Counted from the first letter of the stretch, positions 1-12,492 are shown. The stretch is DNA of 64,000 bases from Prunus persica (GCF_000346465.2 NC_034015.1:15297507-15361506), one strand, 5' to 3'. Numbers and translations: made by a program. Notes: generated by a model from the sequence alone, not told the origin.

Positions 1-217
1 GAAACCTTTTCAACATCCAATTGTGTCCTACCAAATCAATGAACACGGTACTTCAAGAAAGTACTAAAATTTCAATAACTCAATTGAATGGTCAAATGAT
101 ATCGGATTCAAGTAATTTTTTCTATAAATGATCTTTGAATGAGTATCTACAAAATAGACGGTTTGGATTAGTGAAATACAATCCGGAGTGGATCCTATAA
201 GAGGTGTCCTTCAATGG
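1..217 (-). repeat. Foldback/MITE-like repeat, copy 1 (cut by window edge)
   Basis: The reverse complement of this stretch matches 2216-2435 with scattered differences. Shared blocks include the core around ATTGAAATTTTAGTACTTTC and the block around ATTCAAAGATCAT. The left part lies outside the window. It has no coding capacity. It is probably a non-autonomous DNA element, but its superfamily is not determined. Confidence 0.6.
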
Positions 218-232
218 AAACTCTTTTTGTAT

Positions 233-234
233 TA

Positions 235-271
<37 letters not shown>
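233..271. repeat. (AT)n microsatellite followed by poly-T
   Basis: About 24 bp of alternating A/T is followed directly by a run of T residues. It is a simple low-complexity tract just outside foldback-repeat copy 1. Confidence 0.9.
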
Positions 272-1135
272 CTTATACAAAATTATTTTAATCTCTAAAT
301 GTAACCCATTTCGAAATTTGAAAGAAACTTCAACTTTAAAGAAAAGTTGACACTTGACTCACACACACACACAGAGAATTTGGGTACTTGAAATGAAACA
401 CTTGGCAGTTGGGTTCAAGTGGGGCTGGAAAATCATGTGATTGCTTGCATTGATGGATTTTCTGAAATAGGATTAATTATAGAGTAGCTGCTGCTTTCTT
501 CTTCTTCCCAGCACATCATGAAATGGATTTTCCAAATTAATCGGTCATTAGTTCACATAAATGCTAGTCTATGTATACGACTTTGACGTCTTCTACCTCT
601 TGAAATAAAAGATTGAACTGGTAAATGCCTGAAACAGAAAACTTCCTTCCTTGATTACCAAAATCAAAACTCGTGTTTGGAATCTTAATTATAGCTTTTT
701 AATATTGGAAGCAATGAACGTTTCTAGACCTAATCATTTTCAAGTTTGACAATGCGAAAAAGTGCTTTAACTGCATTTAACTTTTTTGAGGTAAACAGAA
801 AAAGTCCCCTCTTTTTTTTCAAATATTTTAAAGGATGATTTGAAATTCATGATAGCATAGTTTTGTAATCAAGGGAATGCCTAAGATTAGAATGCTATAA
901 ATGCAGGTGCATCAATTTGATAGCTAGCTATCTTATCTGAGGATTGTACTTTGGTCTGTTGGTGAAAATCAACATCACTCTATCACAATTCACGATTGGA
1001 AAATACTTCCATTCTTTTCCTGTGAGTAGGAGCTCATACATTTTTGTCAATAACAGTGTAACATATGTGCAGAAGAGAGAGGTATTTCCTTATAAGAAAG
1101 GAGGTAGGCAGTATAAAAATTAAAAGGGTTTGAGG

Positions 1136-1448
1136 CAATGGCGGATCTAGGAAGGGGCTCGACTGGGCTTTAGTCCAGTGTTGGTTTTGTAGTTTAGTCT
1201 TAATTGTACAACAAAATCCATTGCAATTAAATATTAACCCACTTATCTTTTAGAATTCAGTTTATCCTAGCCACCTGCATTAGATTTTTTTTCTTCTACC
1301 CACTGAAATCCTACCATATTTTCTATATATAAAAATATATAATCTTACCATACAATATTAATTAGCTCAAAAATTCTTGGTTATAAAAGATCTCCCAAAA
1401 AATAAATAATTTAGCCCAACTCTAGAAATTTTTTTGAATCCGCCATTA
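1136..1448. mobile_element. 313-bp non-autonomous TIR transposon with 8-bp target duplication
   Basis: The element starts CAATGGCGGATCTAGG and ends GAATCCGCCATTA, so its ends are inverted repeats around ATGGCGGAT. The flanking bases GTTTGAGG occur on both sides (1128-1135 and 1449-1456), a perfect 8-bp direct repeat expected of a target-site duplication. There is no ORF. The 8-bp duplication fits hAT, but a 9-bp Mutator-type duplication with one mismatch cannot be excluded. Confidence 0.65.
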
Positions 1449-2196
1449 GTTTGAGGGTCATCACTCCATCTCTATCTCGTTTATGCTTGGGTTTGTTTTT
1501 TTTTTTTAATGGGGTCTCTCCTTAAAACGCTCCAAAAGTTGTCCTGTTCTATTAGCATAGAGTTTGAGTCTCTGTTTTCTTGTGGAAGGGTTTATACTTC
1601 CAGCTATTAAGCTATATGTGGAAGGGGTAGGTTTTCCAACCACCTTTGTTTAATCCAAAATCCGTCTTAATTTAGAGAAGAGCTATGTAAGTAGGTTTAG
1701 AAGTCCTTAACCCACTTTACTATTTCCTAAATTACAAGAAGCATAGTGTTGTAGAAATACATTTGTTAGGAATCCTTATTAGACTTTAATTTTAGCACAA
1801 GGTACCAATAAAACGTGGTTGAAGAGTCACAATTAAATTAAACAATAGTCTAATCTCAAATGCGCACCAACCATAGAACTCTAATCATTCAACTTAATAT
1901 AATTCTCATTTACTCTAAAATAATAATTCGGCCCAATCAATCTGAAATAATAATTCATTCCAATGTAGTGTACGATTCGAAGTCGGTTCAACTTTAATAT
2001 TAAAGATCTTAAGCCACTTAAGAAAAATCAAAATTTAGAATTGGGAATCGGTAGCTTAATTCTTGTTTAGGAAGCATATTACTTAAATAAGTTCCACAAT
2101 TCCCACACATCTACTTTATTTATATATAAAAAAAAGTTGGTAAATAACAACTTATATTAGTCGTGTGTATATAATATACAGGAAGCTTCAGTTGAG

Positions 2197-2560
2197 GGAT
2201 TCCTCAAATAACTTATTTGAGGGATATCCTTGTAGGGCCCATTTTGTATTGTATTTTACTAATCCAAATCGTCTATGTTTTAGAGAATCATTCAAAGATC
2301 ATCTCTACAAAAAATCACTTGGATCCGATATCGTTTGACAGCTCAATTGTGTTATTGAAATTTTAGTACTTTCTTGAAGCACTGTGTTTATTAATGTTGT
2401 AGGATATAATTGGATGTCGAAACGGTTTTCGATTTGTTTAATTTTTTGCAAGGATGATCTATGAATGTAGACTTAAAAAATATATAGTTTGGATCATTGA
2501 AAAAAATTTATAGGGTACCTAAAAAGGTGTCCCTCAAATAATATTATTTGAGAAATCCTT
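2197..2560 (+). mobile_element. Foldback/MITE-like repeat, copy 2 (complete)
   Basis: The left end (CTCAAATAACTTATTTGAGG) and right end (CCCTCAAATAATATTATTTGAG) are imperfect inverted repeats of roughly 34 bp. The interior has two arms resembling each other in opposite orientation: ATTCAAAGATCATCTCTAC in the left arm, and AGGATGATCTATGAATGTAG in the right arm. It has no coding capacity. Related copies lie at 1-217 and about 37985-38255. It is probably a non-autonomous DNA transposon. Confidence 0.6.
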
Positions 2561-3226
2561 TAATTTTAATAGAAAGGGACATAAAATAATTTAAGAAAAG
2601 GACTATATATAGATATTCTTGTAATTTATAGATTCTATCGTAATCAAACAAAAGTCAAAGTCTACATATTTCCTTCTCTTTTATTATCTTTTATTAATTT
2701 TTTGTTTCTGATTTTCCTTTTTTTGGTCGGGAACTCTCTTCCCTCTTCAACGCCTCAAGTCATTTGCCTTTGTTTTTTTTTTTTGGGTAAAGAAAGAAGT
2801 CTTTTGCTTTTGTTGGTATGCAACTTGGACTTTTTAGATTGCGCTAGGTTACGGCATTTGGGGGGCGTATGGCAATTTGATTAGAATTTAGAAAATGCTT
2901 ATATAAAAATGAAAAATCTTATTACCAATAAACAATCCCTCGGAGACCAACAAGAAGAAGAAGAGTTAGGCTTTGTTGTGCTGTGTGTTGCAGCGTTTCC
3001 CACTTGGCCTTTCAATTTTTTTCATGGCCCTGTTTCCCAAAAGACCAAAAAAAAGCTCCAAAACCCAGACGCTTCTTTATTTGGCTTCCTTTTTCTCTGT
3101 AGCTGTCTCTCTCATCTCTCTTTGAGGAACTAGCTAAGGATACTCGAAGGGTGGTATGAACAGTACTCTCTGAGCTCTGCTTGGTGGTCGGTCTTTGTTT
3201 GATTTCTCTCTGGTTCTGGTAAAACA

Positions 3227-5885
3227 ATGGCTGAAGACATCTGTTTCTTCAACAAGGTGCTGCCTTTACTCCCTCCTTTTCGTTATTTTCTGCTTTTAAT
3301 TCTCAAGTTTACTTTCTGTTTGAAATGAAGTAGTGGGTTATGCTCAAAATGCTGTTTTTATACATAAATTTTGTTTATTCAAATAAAATATTGGTAAGAG
3401 ATGTATTCTGGTAGTCTTGAAGCATATGTGGGCGTCTTCTTTTTGTTTTTCCAGTTTCTTTTTCCTTAATCACGTGTAAAAGGTGTTATCTTCAAGGCTG
3501 TTCCTTCAGCTTTGTGGGTGAAAGACAAATGTATATGGATTTGAAGGAGAATGTTTGGTGCTGGCCGCTCCTCTGGATGTTCGATCTGGGTTTTGAGACT
3601 TTAATAGAATTTATCTGTAACCAAGTTTATTATGCTGTTAATATTACCGCTGAAAAGGACACTTACATTTGTATTCTTCGAACTGGGTTAGTAGTAGAAC
3701 TAGTATTTAGTGGTTCTATGGATTGTTATACTTGATTATTGTTGTGAGTGTTACTTAGAGAGCATATATTACATTTGTGCATACCCATTACAACTTTTTC
3801 ATCAACTCTCCTTATCAAGATTTTCATTTAACTCCCCCTTTCCCCATTTTGGTTCACAGGAAACTCTGATCATAAAGCCTCCTAAGAAATCTCCTTTGTT
3901 ATTGAGGATGACAGTCCTAGTATTTGCAATGGTCTTTGGCGTTTATATCTGCTCAATATGTCTAAAGCAGTTAAGTATCCAAACCATGACTAGATTTCAA
4001 AGCATCAAAGTCATTGCAAGGCCTTGCCACGACACCAAACTACTAGAAATTCCTTATAAGCATTACCCAATGCCTGAAACTTTTAGCAGGTAATTGAGAA
4101 TTTGCACTTTTCAAATTTGAATTTGGGCATTTTCAGCTTTGTTTGTTTTTGTTTCTTTGGATAAGAGCATCTTCAGCTTTGTTAAATCTCTGTTTTGGTC
4201 TATTTCTAGGGCTGAATGTGCACGTAATCCTGTAAGATTCTTTGCAATCTTGTCGATGCAGAGATCAGGGAGTGGGTGGTTTGAAAGCCTGTTGAATAGT
4301 CATAAAAACGTTAGTTCTAATGGAGAGATATTCTCCGTTAGGTCTAGGAGGGAAAACATATCTTCAATTGTACAGACTCTGGATAAAGTTTACAATTTGG
4401 ACTGGTTCAGTAGTGCTTCGAAGAATGAGTGCTCTGCAGCAACTGGCTTCAAGTGGATGCTTAATCAGGTATACAATGTCTTTCTACTTCAGCCTAATAA
4501 TGGTTATCGAATACAAAGTCTTCTGCTCAGTGATTAGCGGAAAGCTTATCCTTTTAGTGACAACTAGTAGGAAATGTAAAACAATGCGAACCATATTACT
4601 GTTTAAGAGGTTGTACTAATAAGGTCTTGGAAACTTAGATCATGATTGGTCCAAAGCATCAGAACAATCAATATGGTATTCCCATGCCATGGTCCAGTAA
4701 ATTGTCAACTTTCTAACAGATTCTGTTTAATTAATTACTTTTTATATATGAAGTTTTTGACGTGATAACTTACCAATAATGAATAAATTTGTATATGATG
4801 TGACATGAGGGGTGGTTGGCCATCTAAGATTCTTAAAGGCAATTGTTTTACTGCTTAATCAGCCCAGTTAACTTCTCATTTTACTCAGTTTTTCGATTTA
4901 ATATGTGTTATGTCTCATGAGTCATGACGAGGAGGTAAACTGTTCCTTGTTTCATGTTGGCCTTATATATGTATCATATAAAGCACCAAATTGACTGAAG
5001 AGTGGCCATATTGGAATCGCAAAGATATTAAAGGTTGCAATCACCAAATTGACTGGTCATTCTTGTTTTTCTCCAAGGGGAGATGGTGGAAGAGCTAACT
5101 TATAGCTTTTGCAGGGGTTAATGGAGCACCACAAAGAAGTTGTGCAATACTTCAATCGCAGGGGCGTCTCTGCAATATTTCTCTTTCGAAGAAACTTGTT
5201 GCGTAGAATGGTTTCTGTTCTTGCTAATTCTTATGATCGATACGCTAAGCTATTGAATGGAACCCACAAGTCACATGTACATTCAGAAGAAGAGGTCTCT
5301 CTCTCGCTCTCTCTGATTACCTCTCCCTCCACTCCCCACCACAACCACGTTTTCATTATCTTAAATTTTATCTGGTGACTTCTTGTATATGCAGGCTGAT
5401 ACCCTGAAAAAGTACAAGCCTACTATCAATAGCACGAAGTTGATTACTGATCTTAAGGAAATGGAGTTGACAACTTCAAAGGCTTTAGAGTACTTCAATA
5501 GCACTAGGCACATCGTTTTGTTCTACGAGGACATTAACCGCACTGTAAGGATCTAAGTAAAACCTTCATGAAATCTTTGAGTTATCGTATGTTCTTGTAA
5601 ATATTTTCATTATTCACTTGGAGACTACTACCATAAGACTTATAATTCTGCTACTATTTTTGTGTACATTTTCCTGGAATTATGCATCTAAAGTAGTCAT
5701 TATTTCTTCTTATTCAGAAACTAAAAGAAGTTCAAGAGTTTCTTAGCCTTCCACAGATGGAATTAACCAGCCGTCAGGTAAAGATACACAATGGACCGTT
5801 GTCAGACCTTATCAAGAACTGGGATGATGTGAAGAAGACGCTTATAGGAACACCTTACGAAGATTTTCTCCGCTCGGACTATTAG
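3227..5885 (+). CDS. Membrane-anchored sulfotransferase (plant NodH-like family), six exons
   Basis: The spliced model has exons 3227-3256, 3860-4089, 4210-4468, 5115-5294, 5395-5544 and 5718-5885. All have GT-AG introns and frame is kept throughout, giving 338 residues. A single hydrophobic segment near residues 23-44 after a short basic stretch suggests a type II Golgi membrane protein. Residues 102-112 (SMQRSGSGWFE) match the 5'-phosphosulfate-binding loop of PAPS-dependent sulfotransferases. The stretch FLFRRNLLRRMVSVLANSY near 195-213 matches the 3'-phosphate-binding region. Known role of the family: transfer of sulfate from PAPS to an acceptor; the acceptor here is unknown. The start at 3227 was chosen because it opens a short exon with a good donor, joining in frame to the anchor-coding exon. 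The chemistry is fairly sure from the motifs; the biological substrate is not. Confidence 0.85.
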
Positions 5886-8556
5886 GCGTAGTCCTCTGCT
5901 AACTCTTTGATACTGGTGTACATACCAACTCAAGTTATTCTTACCCCAGAAGCTGACAGGATATTGCCCGTGCTTTAAAATTTTTTGGCCGCAACAACAC
6001 AGGCCTGGTGTTTTGATCCTTCTTCATTTTTTATCTCATCAACACTCCGTTGATGTGTCTATACACCTTTTTTCTTTTTGTTAACCAGACAGACACATTG
6101 TATATGTCAGCTAAGCAATGTGAGTGAATATGCAATTCTTTAATCTCTATTTTGTTTTCTTGATCACCCTTTAATTTATATTTGTTTGGTGTTCTGTTTC
6201 TGTGTCATGTTATTATTGTCGTTCAATATTATCTGAGGATATACATTGCAATTTGCATGCAGATTCTTTAATTTTGTTCTCCATCTTCCACAATAACCAC
6301 TTGGGTATACGAGTTCTTCCATTTTCTCTATGTTGCATTTCTTGTTGGGGAAAATACTTTTTATGCTTTAGGATTTAGCAGTGTCTGCAGAAAATTTATA
6401 GACAAGACAATCTTTGCTCATTGAGCTTCTTATTTGTGCATTTGGTATTCACTCATCAAAAACACAGGCATAGTCTATTTGAACACAATTTTCCCTCCCT
6501 TTCTTTCTTGAATGCGTAGCCATCTACACACATGTCCTTTTTCTGATATGTCAGACCCTTAATCTAATCCACAACAAATAGCATGTATCTCTCCTTAGGT
6601 CTTGGGCCCTTGGATTCCTAATCAAGTGAGTAATGGACCTCAATTCAATGGGTACTCATAATTTGTGTTTGCCTTTTGATTCAAATGTCCAAGTTGGATT
6701 ATAAAATGGCCTGTCGAAATTAGACTCATGAATAACACTCTTCCCAGATTCCTTTCCCTTAGTACCCAAACTTTGCATTTGTATATATATGGTGACATTT
6801 ACGCACCGCATATTGCTGATCACATTTTTCATAATGGTGTGATTTGCGAACGACTCACTAGCATGATGAGTCTCTCACCAGATTAAAAATGTACATTTTT
6901 CGAGAAATGCGGTAACAACTTTGTGAGAAATGTGATTAATATACTTGAATAATTTTTGCTTCAACAGACTCTTCAATTCGATTAACGCATAATCATGGAA
7001 AAGAATGAAAAATAGTAAAACATGTGAAAAATGTCTATGTATTTATTATATGAAAAGAAAAAAAATACATGTTTTCAACATTTTCAAGGTAGGTTTTGTT
7101 TTTTGAAGAGCCAAAGTCAACTTATCAGTCCTGAAGAAAGAGAAAGATATTGCAACTTTGATGACTGAGGTTGAAGAGGCTGTTGGAGAGAGTTTTTCTG
7201 ATGTGGCTCACCTATTTTAGATTCCAAAGCTGTTGAAGAGGTTGTTGGAGATGCTTTTACTACATTCTTACCCCATTATATTGGTGGGCTCCACCTCTAT
7301 TAAAGAGGTGGTACACAATGTGGTATAAAAATGTGATAACCCTAACATTACCCATATACAAATAGTATTAGCTTACTATTAGCTATATGTACATAGACTC
7401 AATATGAGCTTGATGCACTCCTGAATCCATCATATAAAAATAAACAAGGAATCCTTACCTTTTTAAGAGATGCACGTAGTTATCAATGTACATAGACTTA
7501 ATTATGAGTTTGATGCATTGGAAAACCTACATAAACTCACGCAATCTATAATAAAACTAACCCTAAGAATCTTTCTTAGTCTCATATTTGTTTAATTTTC
7601 CCAAGACGTTGTAATTCCACAATGGACTCACATTGGAGAGTAACTTATCTTCATTGGGATGTCATTGTGACAGTATTTCAGGACAATCACATATTATCAT
7701 ATGTCTAACTTTTTTACATATCAATGTGTGATTGACTTGAAGTACTGTCACTAAGTCATAATTAACATTAAAAAAACACCAGTGAAAGTAGCATACCCGT
7801 GGAATATGCTATAGCTAGCTAGAAGCCTATAACTTAACTGATCGTATAGTACCAGTTGTCTCGTCTCTTGTGTGAAAATGAGACATGAGGCACAGCTGTA
7901 CAGTTTGTGCAGATAGTTCATCATGGTAGGCATGCGAGGCAAGCTATATAGTGGCCTCTTGGAAGCCATGTAGGGGCAACTTCTATATTTTATCAACACA
8001 TGGGCCGACTGTAAAGCAATATTACAAACCACCAAGGTAAGAAAAACTTTTGGCAGTTGTGCATGGTTAAAGCTAGCCGATAAAACTTTCACGCCACAAA
8101 TGCCAAATGGCTCTTGAGATGAATAAAATAGTGGTTTGTGTTCAACAATGTCAGGGTGTTTGGGTTGGAAAGCTGAACACGTCTGTCTGCCTGAAAGTCT
8201 TAACATTTTGTGTGAACAAGAAGAAGGGTTGAAGAACAAATATATAAAACAAGAGCAAAGATAGGTAAAAAGTTTTTCAAATTGAACATGAATGGTGGAG
8301 AATGAGAGCAACTGGTCCTCCACAGATCCATGTTGCTTGACGTATATTATATTTCTTCAACTTGTTATAATATGATTTCAGAAGTAATGCTTGCTTGTAG
8401 TACCCATGATGCTTTCGGGCTCAGTTTTCTAACTTTAAATCATCACAAGTTAGAAAAGATTGGATGGCTGTGAAATGAGATCTCACCACCGATTTCTATG
8501 GTTCTATTGCATTGTATCATACTTTATGATTTCCCATCTCTCCCGTTGATTAAAAA

Positions 8557-8560
<4 letters not shown>

Positions 8561-8601
<41 letters not shown>
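8561..8601. repeat. (AT)n microsatellite
   Basis: About 41 bp of uninterrupted alternating A and T. Confidence 0.95.
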
Positions 8602-8602
<1 letters not shown>

Positions 8603-9132
8603 TTTATGGTTAAAGAGAAGTAGAAAGGAGACAAGTTGCATATTAATGAACGGTTTGCATGGGACATGCAAACTGTTGACAGGCCATCCTACGACCCTAA
8701 TAGTGTATATTTATGTCAGTTTGATGTTTCCATGAGTTTCTGGCGAGTATGAATTTTTCTGTAAGGGAGAGGATTTGAATTTGAGACCTTGTACGATATT
8801 ATAAGGAGAAGGAGAAGTACCTAAACTAAACGTTAGTTGATGGCGGGCGGCTTAGGTGCCTATTACTTTTTCATTTTATTTTGGAGAAAAAGGAGGGTGA
8901 AAGTCTAACTATTGTCATGAGTACAAGGTTATGCACCACTGGAGGCAAAGAAAGATTATTCTGTGTGGTGACCCCTTTTCTAAATTGAAAACAATATGAA
9001 ACTTTTGTTCCTCACATTCTGGAAATCTACGTATTGTTGTTTGCTTGATGCTTGATGTATATGTTAAGTTAGCCTGTATTCTAATTATATATATCATGGC
9101 AGTTTTTAAAATTAATTAACACACTGTCAACA

Positions 9133-9262
9133 TAGTCTAGTCCAGTGAAAAAAGGGCATTGACTTGTAGTGGTCTCAAATTCGAATCCCATAATACTTTG
9201 ATAGTGTGTATGTGAGAAACTTCTCTCCTCCTTATATAATTTAAACTATCGTTTGTATTACA
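9133..9262 (+). mobile_element. tRNA-derived SINE, family S1, copy 1
   Basis: It begins with an A-box-like TAGTCCAGTG, followed by GGGCATTGACTTGTAG, a B-box-like AAATTCGAATCCC, the body TGTGTATGTGAGAAACTTCTC, and a 3' end TTTAAACTATCGTTTGTA. The same order of blocks recurs in six other places in the window. The internal pol III-type boxes and lack of coding capacity indicate a tRNA-derived SINE. Confidence 0.65.
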
Positions 9263-9401
9263 CAAAATAATAATTAGCACACTACTTGAGAGAGAGAGAG
9301 ATACTTATATATGACCATCTTAATTTTTGTACTAATTTGAACTCAAAAGGTTCTCAGTATCTCATTGGTCGGGAGTTGAGCCTCAGCAGTGCCCTCCCCT
9401 C

Positions 9402-9409
9402 TATAAATA
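9402..9409 (+). promoter_or_regulatory. TATA box of CEP gene A
   Basis: TATAAATA lies in the context CTCTATAAATACCCGCGCAG, about 200 bp before the ATG at 9606. The CEP gene C promoter has nearly the same context (CCCTATAAATACCCGTTGAG). A transcription start near 9432 is expected. Confidence 0.7.
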
Positions 9410-9605
9410 CCCGCGCAGAGGGAAGTTTCTAAGCAAACTCGTATGCTTACAGTTGACTTGATTCAATTTAAGCTTGCTCTAATTGAACTAGCTAGTCTAG
9501 CACTTGCTTGCAAGATTAGTTTGATTCAAAACTCTACGGGAAACTTCTGTCCTAGTTACATCAATTCCATCATCTTTCTTTCACCTTTAGCTCTCCCTCC
9601 CCACG

Positions 9606-9971
9606 ATGGCTTTAAACAAGTTAACCTTCATTTCTTGCTCTCTCCTTTCCCTACTGATCATCTTAACATGGGATATTCAGCCTATTGATGCAAGGCCTTT
9701 GAATTCAAGGAGTAAAAACGAACTCCGAAATTTCCAAACACACACCAAAACCCACCAAAACAAGTTGGAGAACAATGTAGATCATATTAATGACTTTCAT
9801 GGTAAGAACCCAACTGAAGCTTCAACAACTGTTGTGGCATCTCCGCCTCCACCACAAGGTGGTCAGGTTGGTGGGGCAGCACAACAGCCACCTCCCGCAC
9901 ACGGCGTAGAAGACTTCAGGCCCACAGCTCCAGGTCACAGCCCCGGCGTTGGACATTCCATTGAGAACTAG
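9606..9971 (+). CDS. CEP precursor A, single peptide domain
   Basis: Intronless 121-residue precursor. An N-terminal signal peptide (about residues 1-29, hydrophobic SLLSLLIIL) is followed by a variable, charged and Gln/His-rich middle (30-101) with a short proline run (PPPP). The last 19 residues carry the group I CEP domain DFRPTAPGHSPGVGH (103-117) and the tail SIEN. Known for the family: the 15-mer is released in the apoplast, its prolines are hydroxylated, and it is perceived by CEPR1/CEPR2-type LRR kinases to control lateral roots and systemic nitrogen demand. Length and layout are typical. The ATG at 9606 begins the signal peptide. An upstream ATG at 9443 opens an 81-codon frame that overlaps this start out of frame and may lower translation if it lies in the transcript. 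It is the first of four CEP genes in tandem. The peptide identity is very secure; the function is from the family. Confidence 0.93.
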   Translation: MALNKLTFISCSLLSLLIILTWDIQPIDARPLNSRSKNELRNFQTHTKTHQNKLENNVDHINDFHGKNPTEASTTVVASPPPPQGGQVGGAAQQPPPAHGVEDFRPTAPGHSPGVGHSIEN

Positions 9972-10116
9972 GGCATCTATGCTATCTATCCCCCATTATA
10001 TATCTATGTGTGTTAAAGATGCCCTATAACTATATATATATTTATATGTATGTGTTCTTGCGTGTCTACCATTTATGATCAGGTACTTGGCCATTCATCT
10101 ATATAGCAAAAAGAAA

Positions 10117-10242
10117 CGGCCTCTCTAGTGGAAAATGGCCTTGACTTGCAGACTAGAGTCTCAGATTCGAGCCCGCATAGTATCTTGGTTGTGTGTGTGA
10201 GAAACCCCTCATTCCTCTAGTTTAGACTATCGCTTGTACTTT
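10117..10242 (+). mobile_element. tRNA-derived SINE, family S1, copy 2
   Basis: The blocks are TCTAGTGGAAAATGGCC, TTGACTTGCAG, B box CAGATTCGAGCCC, TGTGTGTGAGAAACCCCTC and the 3' end TTTAGACTATCGCTTGTACT. It starts about 145 bp after the CEP A stop codon, probably within its 3' UTR or just past it. Confidence 0.7.
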
Positions 10243-10381
10243 CAAAACCAAAGGCCCTCCTGAAGTTTGTACAAAGATTTGTATTCAAATGTAATATTAA
10301 GTGATGATTTAATGTAATTTGTATTTAATTGCTTGTTAAGTTCTCAATGAAATTTCTGGTTTAATTTCAAACTTATTCTCT

Positions 10382-10407
10382 TATATATATATATATATAT
10401 ATATATT
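10382..10407. repeat. (AT)n microsatellite
   Basis: About 26 bp of alternating T and A downstream of CEP gene A and its SINE. Confidence 0.9.
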
Positions 10408-12487
10408 AATCTAATCAATAGACTAATACAAAGAAAGTAGTAGATTATTTTACAAAGATACCATATTCCATACCCAAAGGTTTGGAGATAGTAAGGAACA
10501 ATTGAGTGTCAGAGTTTATATTACTTCTAAGTAAAAAGCATATTGCGCATGATATATATAGTTACTAGTACTACCATGCACATGCCTCTCATTCTTTTCC
10601 AGAAGCACCCTTTATAAAGACTCAGCCACTCAGATATTTGGTCCACGATCAATTGTGGTAGCAACGCTGACCCATGAAATTGTACATGTTTCAAGAGGTT
10701 CTTGATGAACTACATGTTTCAATAATTAGCTATTTTTCTTTGTATTTTTTTTTTTTTTGTGTTTTGACCCTTTTGCAGTCCCGAACGTTTTTTATGCATC
10801 TCAAATACTGAACGGGAGTGATTCCAAGTAGTCTTGAATTCAAACTCATATAGTACATGTGTATACTATAAGTTTTTCTCCCTCTCTCTCTTTTTAATTT
10901 TGGCAACAACAAAAAAAAAGAAAAAGGAAGCGAACGGAAGTAATTATACACATGTACACTTTGTTGGTGTTCCCCAATTCCGTTATGAAGAGGTTATTGT
11001 TGAGATTATGAAATTTCACATAGGTATTCTAAATCTCATGAGTGACGTCATAATTAATTAAAAAAAATCTTGGTCCTCTAATACTCTACCAATTAGTTTA
11101 GCATTAGATCAGTACATGTCAGGTTTAATTTGGCTACATGTTTTTAATGTCACCTAATATTCATATACGTGTTGAGAATGCAAATTGTCGCATCACTTAT
11201 ACTAAGCCTAACATTCCAATTGTGACAGAATGAGATAGGAGCTCTAATTAGGAAAGGTATATATTGTGGAGCCGGAAACTTTTGTTAAATGATAGACGGA
11301 TTTATTAGCCGATTGGAATTGTTTCTGTTTATAATTAAACTCATTTTAGTATGATATATTATACAAAAATCTATATAGTGTTTATTTGAAGAGAAAAACT
11401 CAAAATTAGTCACTTGTCATTTTCTAATTGATTTTTAGTAAAATTTTGTAAGAACGAATTAAAAAATGACACCATAAATTATGTTCAAGAGAGGGTTCTC
11501 TAAAGGGACTGATCAATCAGATAACTATTGTTTCACACGAACATTAGAAAGTTGTTAAGGTTCAGTTTAAATAATTAAAATGGATCATAGTAATCATATG
11601 TGGTAATTGATACGTAAAATAAAAACAATCAACCTCAATACGGTGAATAGGGAAAACAATTTAATTGATTTGCTTATAATGGATAGAGGTTGGATGTGGA
11701 ATTTACATTTTCTCAACACGCCATGAGGCGTCGAATGTGACCATTATTATAGGCTTCAAACATGAATTGTCTTATCTAATATCATGTTCAAAATTAGAAT
11801 ATCCAACTCAAAATTAATAAACAATATAAGTGAAGAAAGTCGATACTATATATTGTGATATGAAAAACTCAACATTCCCCATTTAGTTAAGATTTATTTT
11901 CTCATCATGTGGTGATGGCCATGAATGTGGTGGAAGGCAAAGAAAAACAACTCAACACACACCCTCTGGTTTTCTCATCGTCATGGTGCATTGATTTGTT
12001 CTTCAATTCGATACACAAACTTTCAAGTTCCATGGCGGAAAACCTCCAAGCATATATACTATGGTAAGAACCCCTACAAAAATATATAATTGTTCTTCAC
12101 TTTTCATATAAGTTAACAAACAATATAATTGATCTCTTTCGTTTCCAGAATTATTCCTTCTAATGTGACCGCATATTCCTTGTAAAGTAATCCAGAGAGG
12201 TTGCATGCTTGATGGTTTCAAATGGGCGCCGAAACATTTTGTCTTAGCAAGCAATTAATAAAGTTTCATTTAATTATTTGATTAATTACATGCATGTGAT
12301 GTGAGGGTTCACTGACCTACTACTTACTAACAAAAGATATCCTTCTCTTAAACAATACAATTAATAAAAAAATATTCGTGCAACACAGCTAGGCTAGGAC
12401 AACAGACATACTCTATATCAATCAAGTGCGGTTTGATCTGTGCTATATTTAGTACAATTTAATAGTCTTGCTACTCAGTGGTAGAGG

Positions 12488-12492
<5 letters not shown>

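Larger units (their letters stand above)
1..3226. other. Intergenic region with repeats, upstream of the sulfotransferase gene
   Basis: No convincing gene is seen. The stretch holds an inverted copy of a foldback repeat (1-217), an AT/T microsatellite, a 313-bp TIR element with an 8-bp target duplication (1136-1448), a second foldback-repeat copy (2197-2560), and then about 660 bp of promoter and 5' UTR for the gene starting at 3227. Short open frames at 2702-3133 are in pyrimidine-rich leader-like DNA and resemble nothing I recognise. Confidence 0.6.
5886..9605. other. Intergenic region between the sulfotransferase and the first CEP gene
   Basis: The first few hundred bases are 3' UTR and downstream sequence of the sulfotransferase. 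The rest is AT-rich, with a 41-bp (AT)n tract at 8561-8601, a small perfect hairpin at 7291-7311 (CCACCTCT/AGAGGTGG), a SINE at 9133-9262 and a GA tract at 9289-9302. An open frame of 190 codons on the minus strand (7751-8323) is not recognisable and is not called. The last 200 bp form the promoter and leader of the CEP gene at 9606. Confidence 0.6.

Noticed and set aside
7751..8323. 190-codon open frame on the minus strand
   Set aside because: No recognisable domain, no clear promoter, unusual composition (many Leu, Ser, Tyr and Cys) and AT-rich context. Its length is within chance for this much DNA. It could still be a lineage-specific gene or part of a non-coding RNA.
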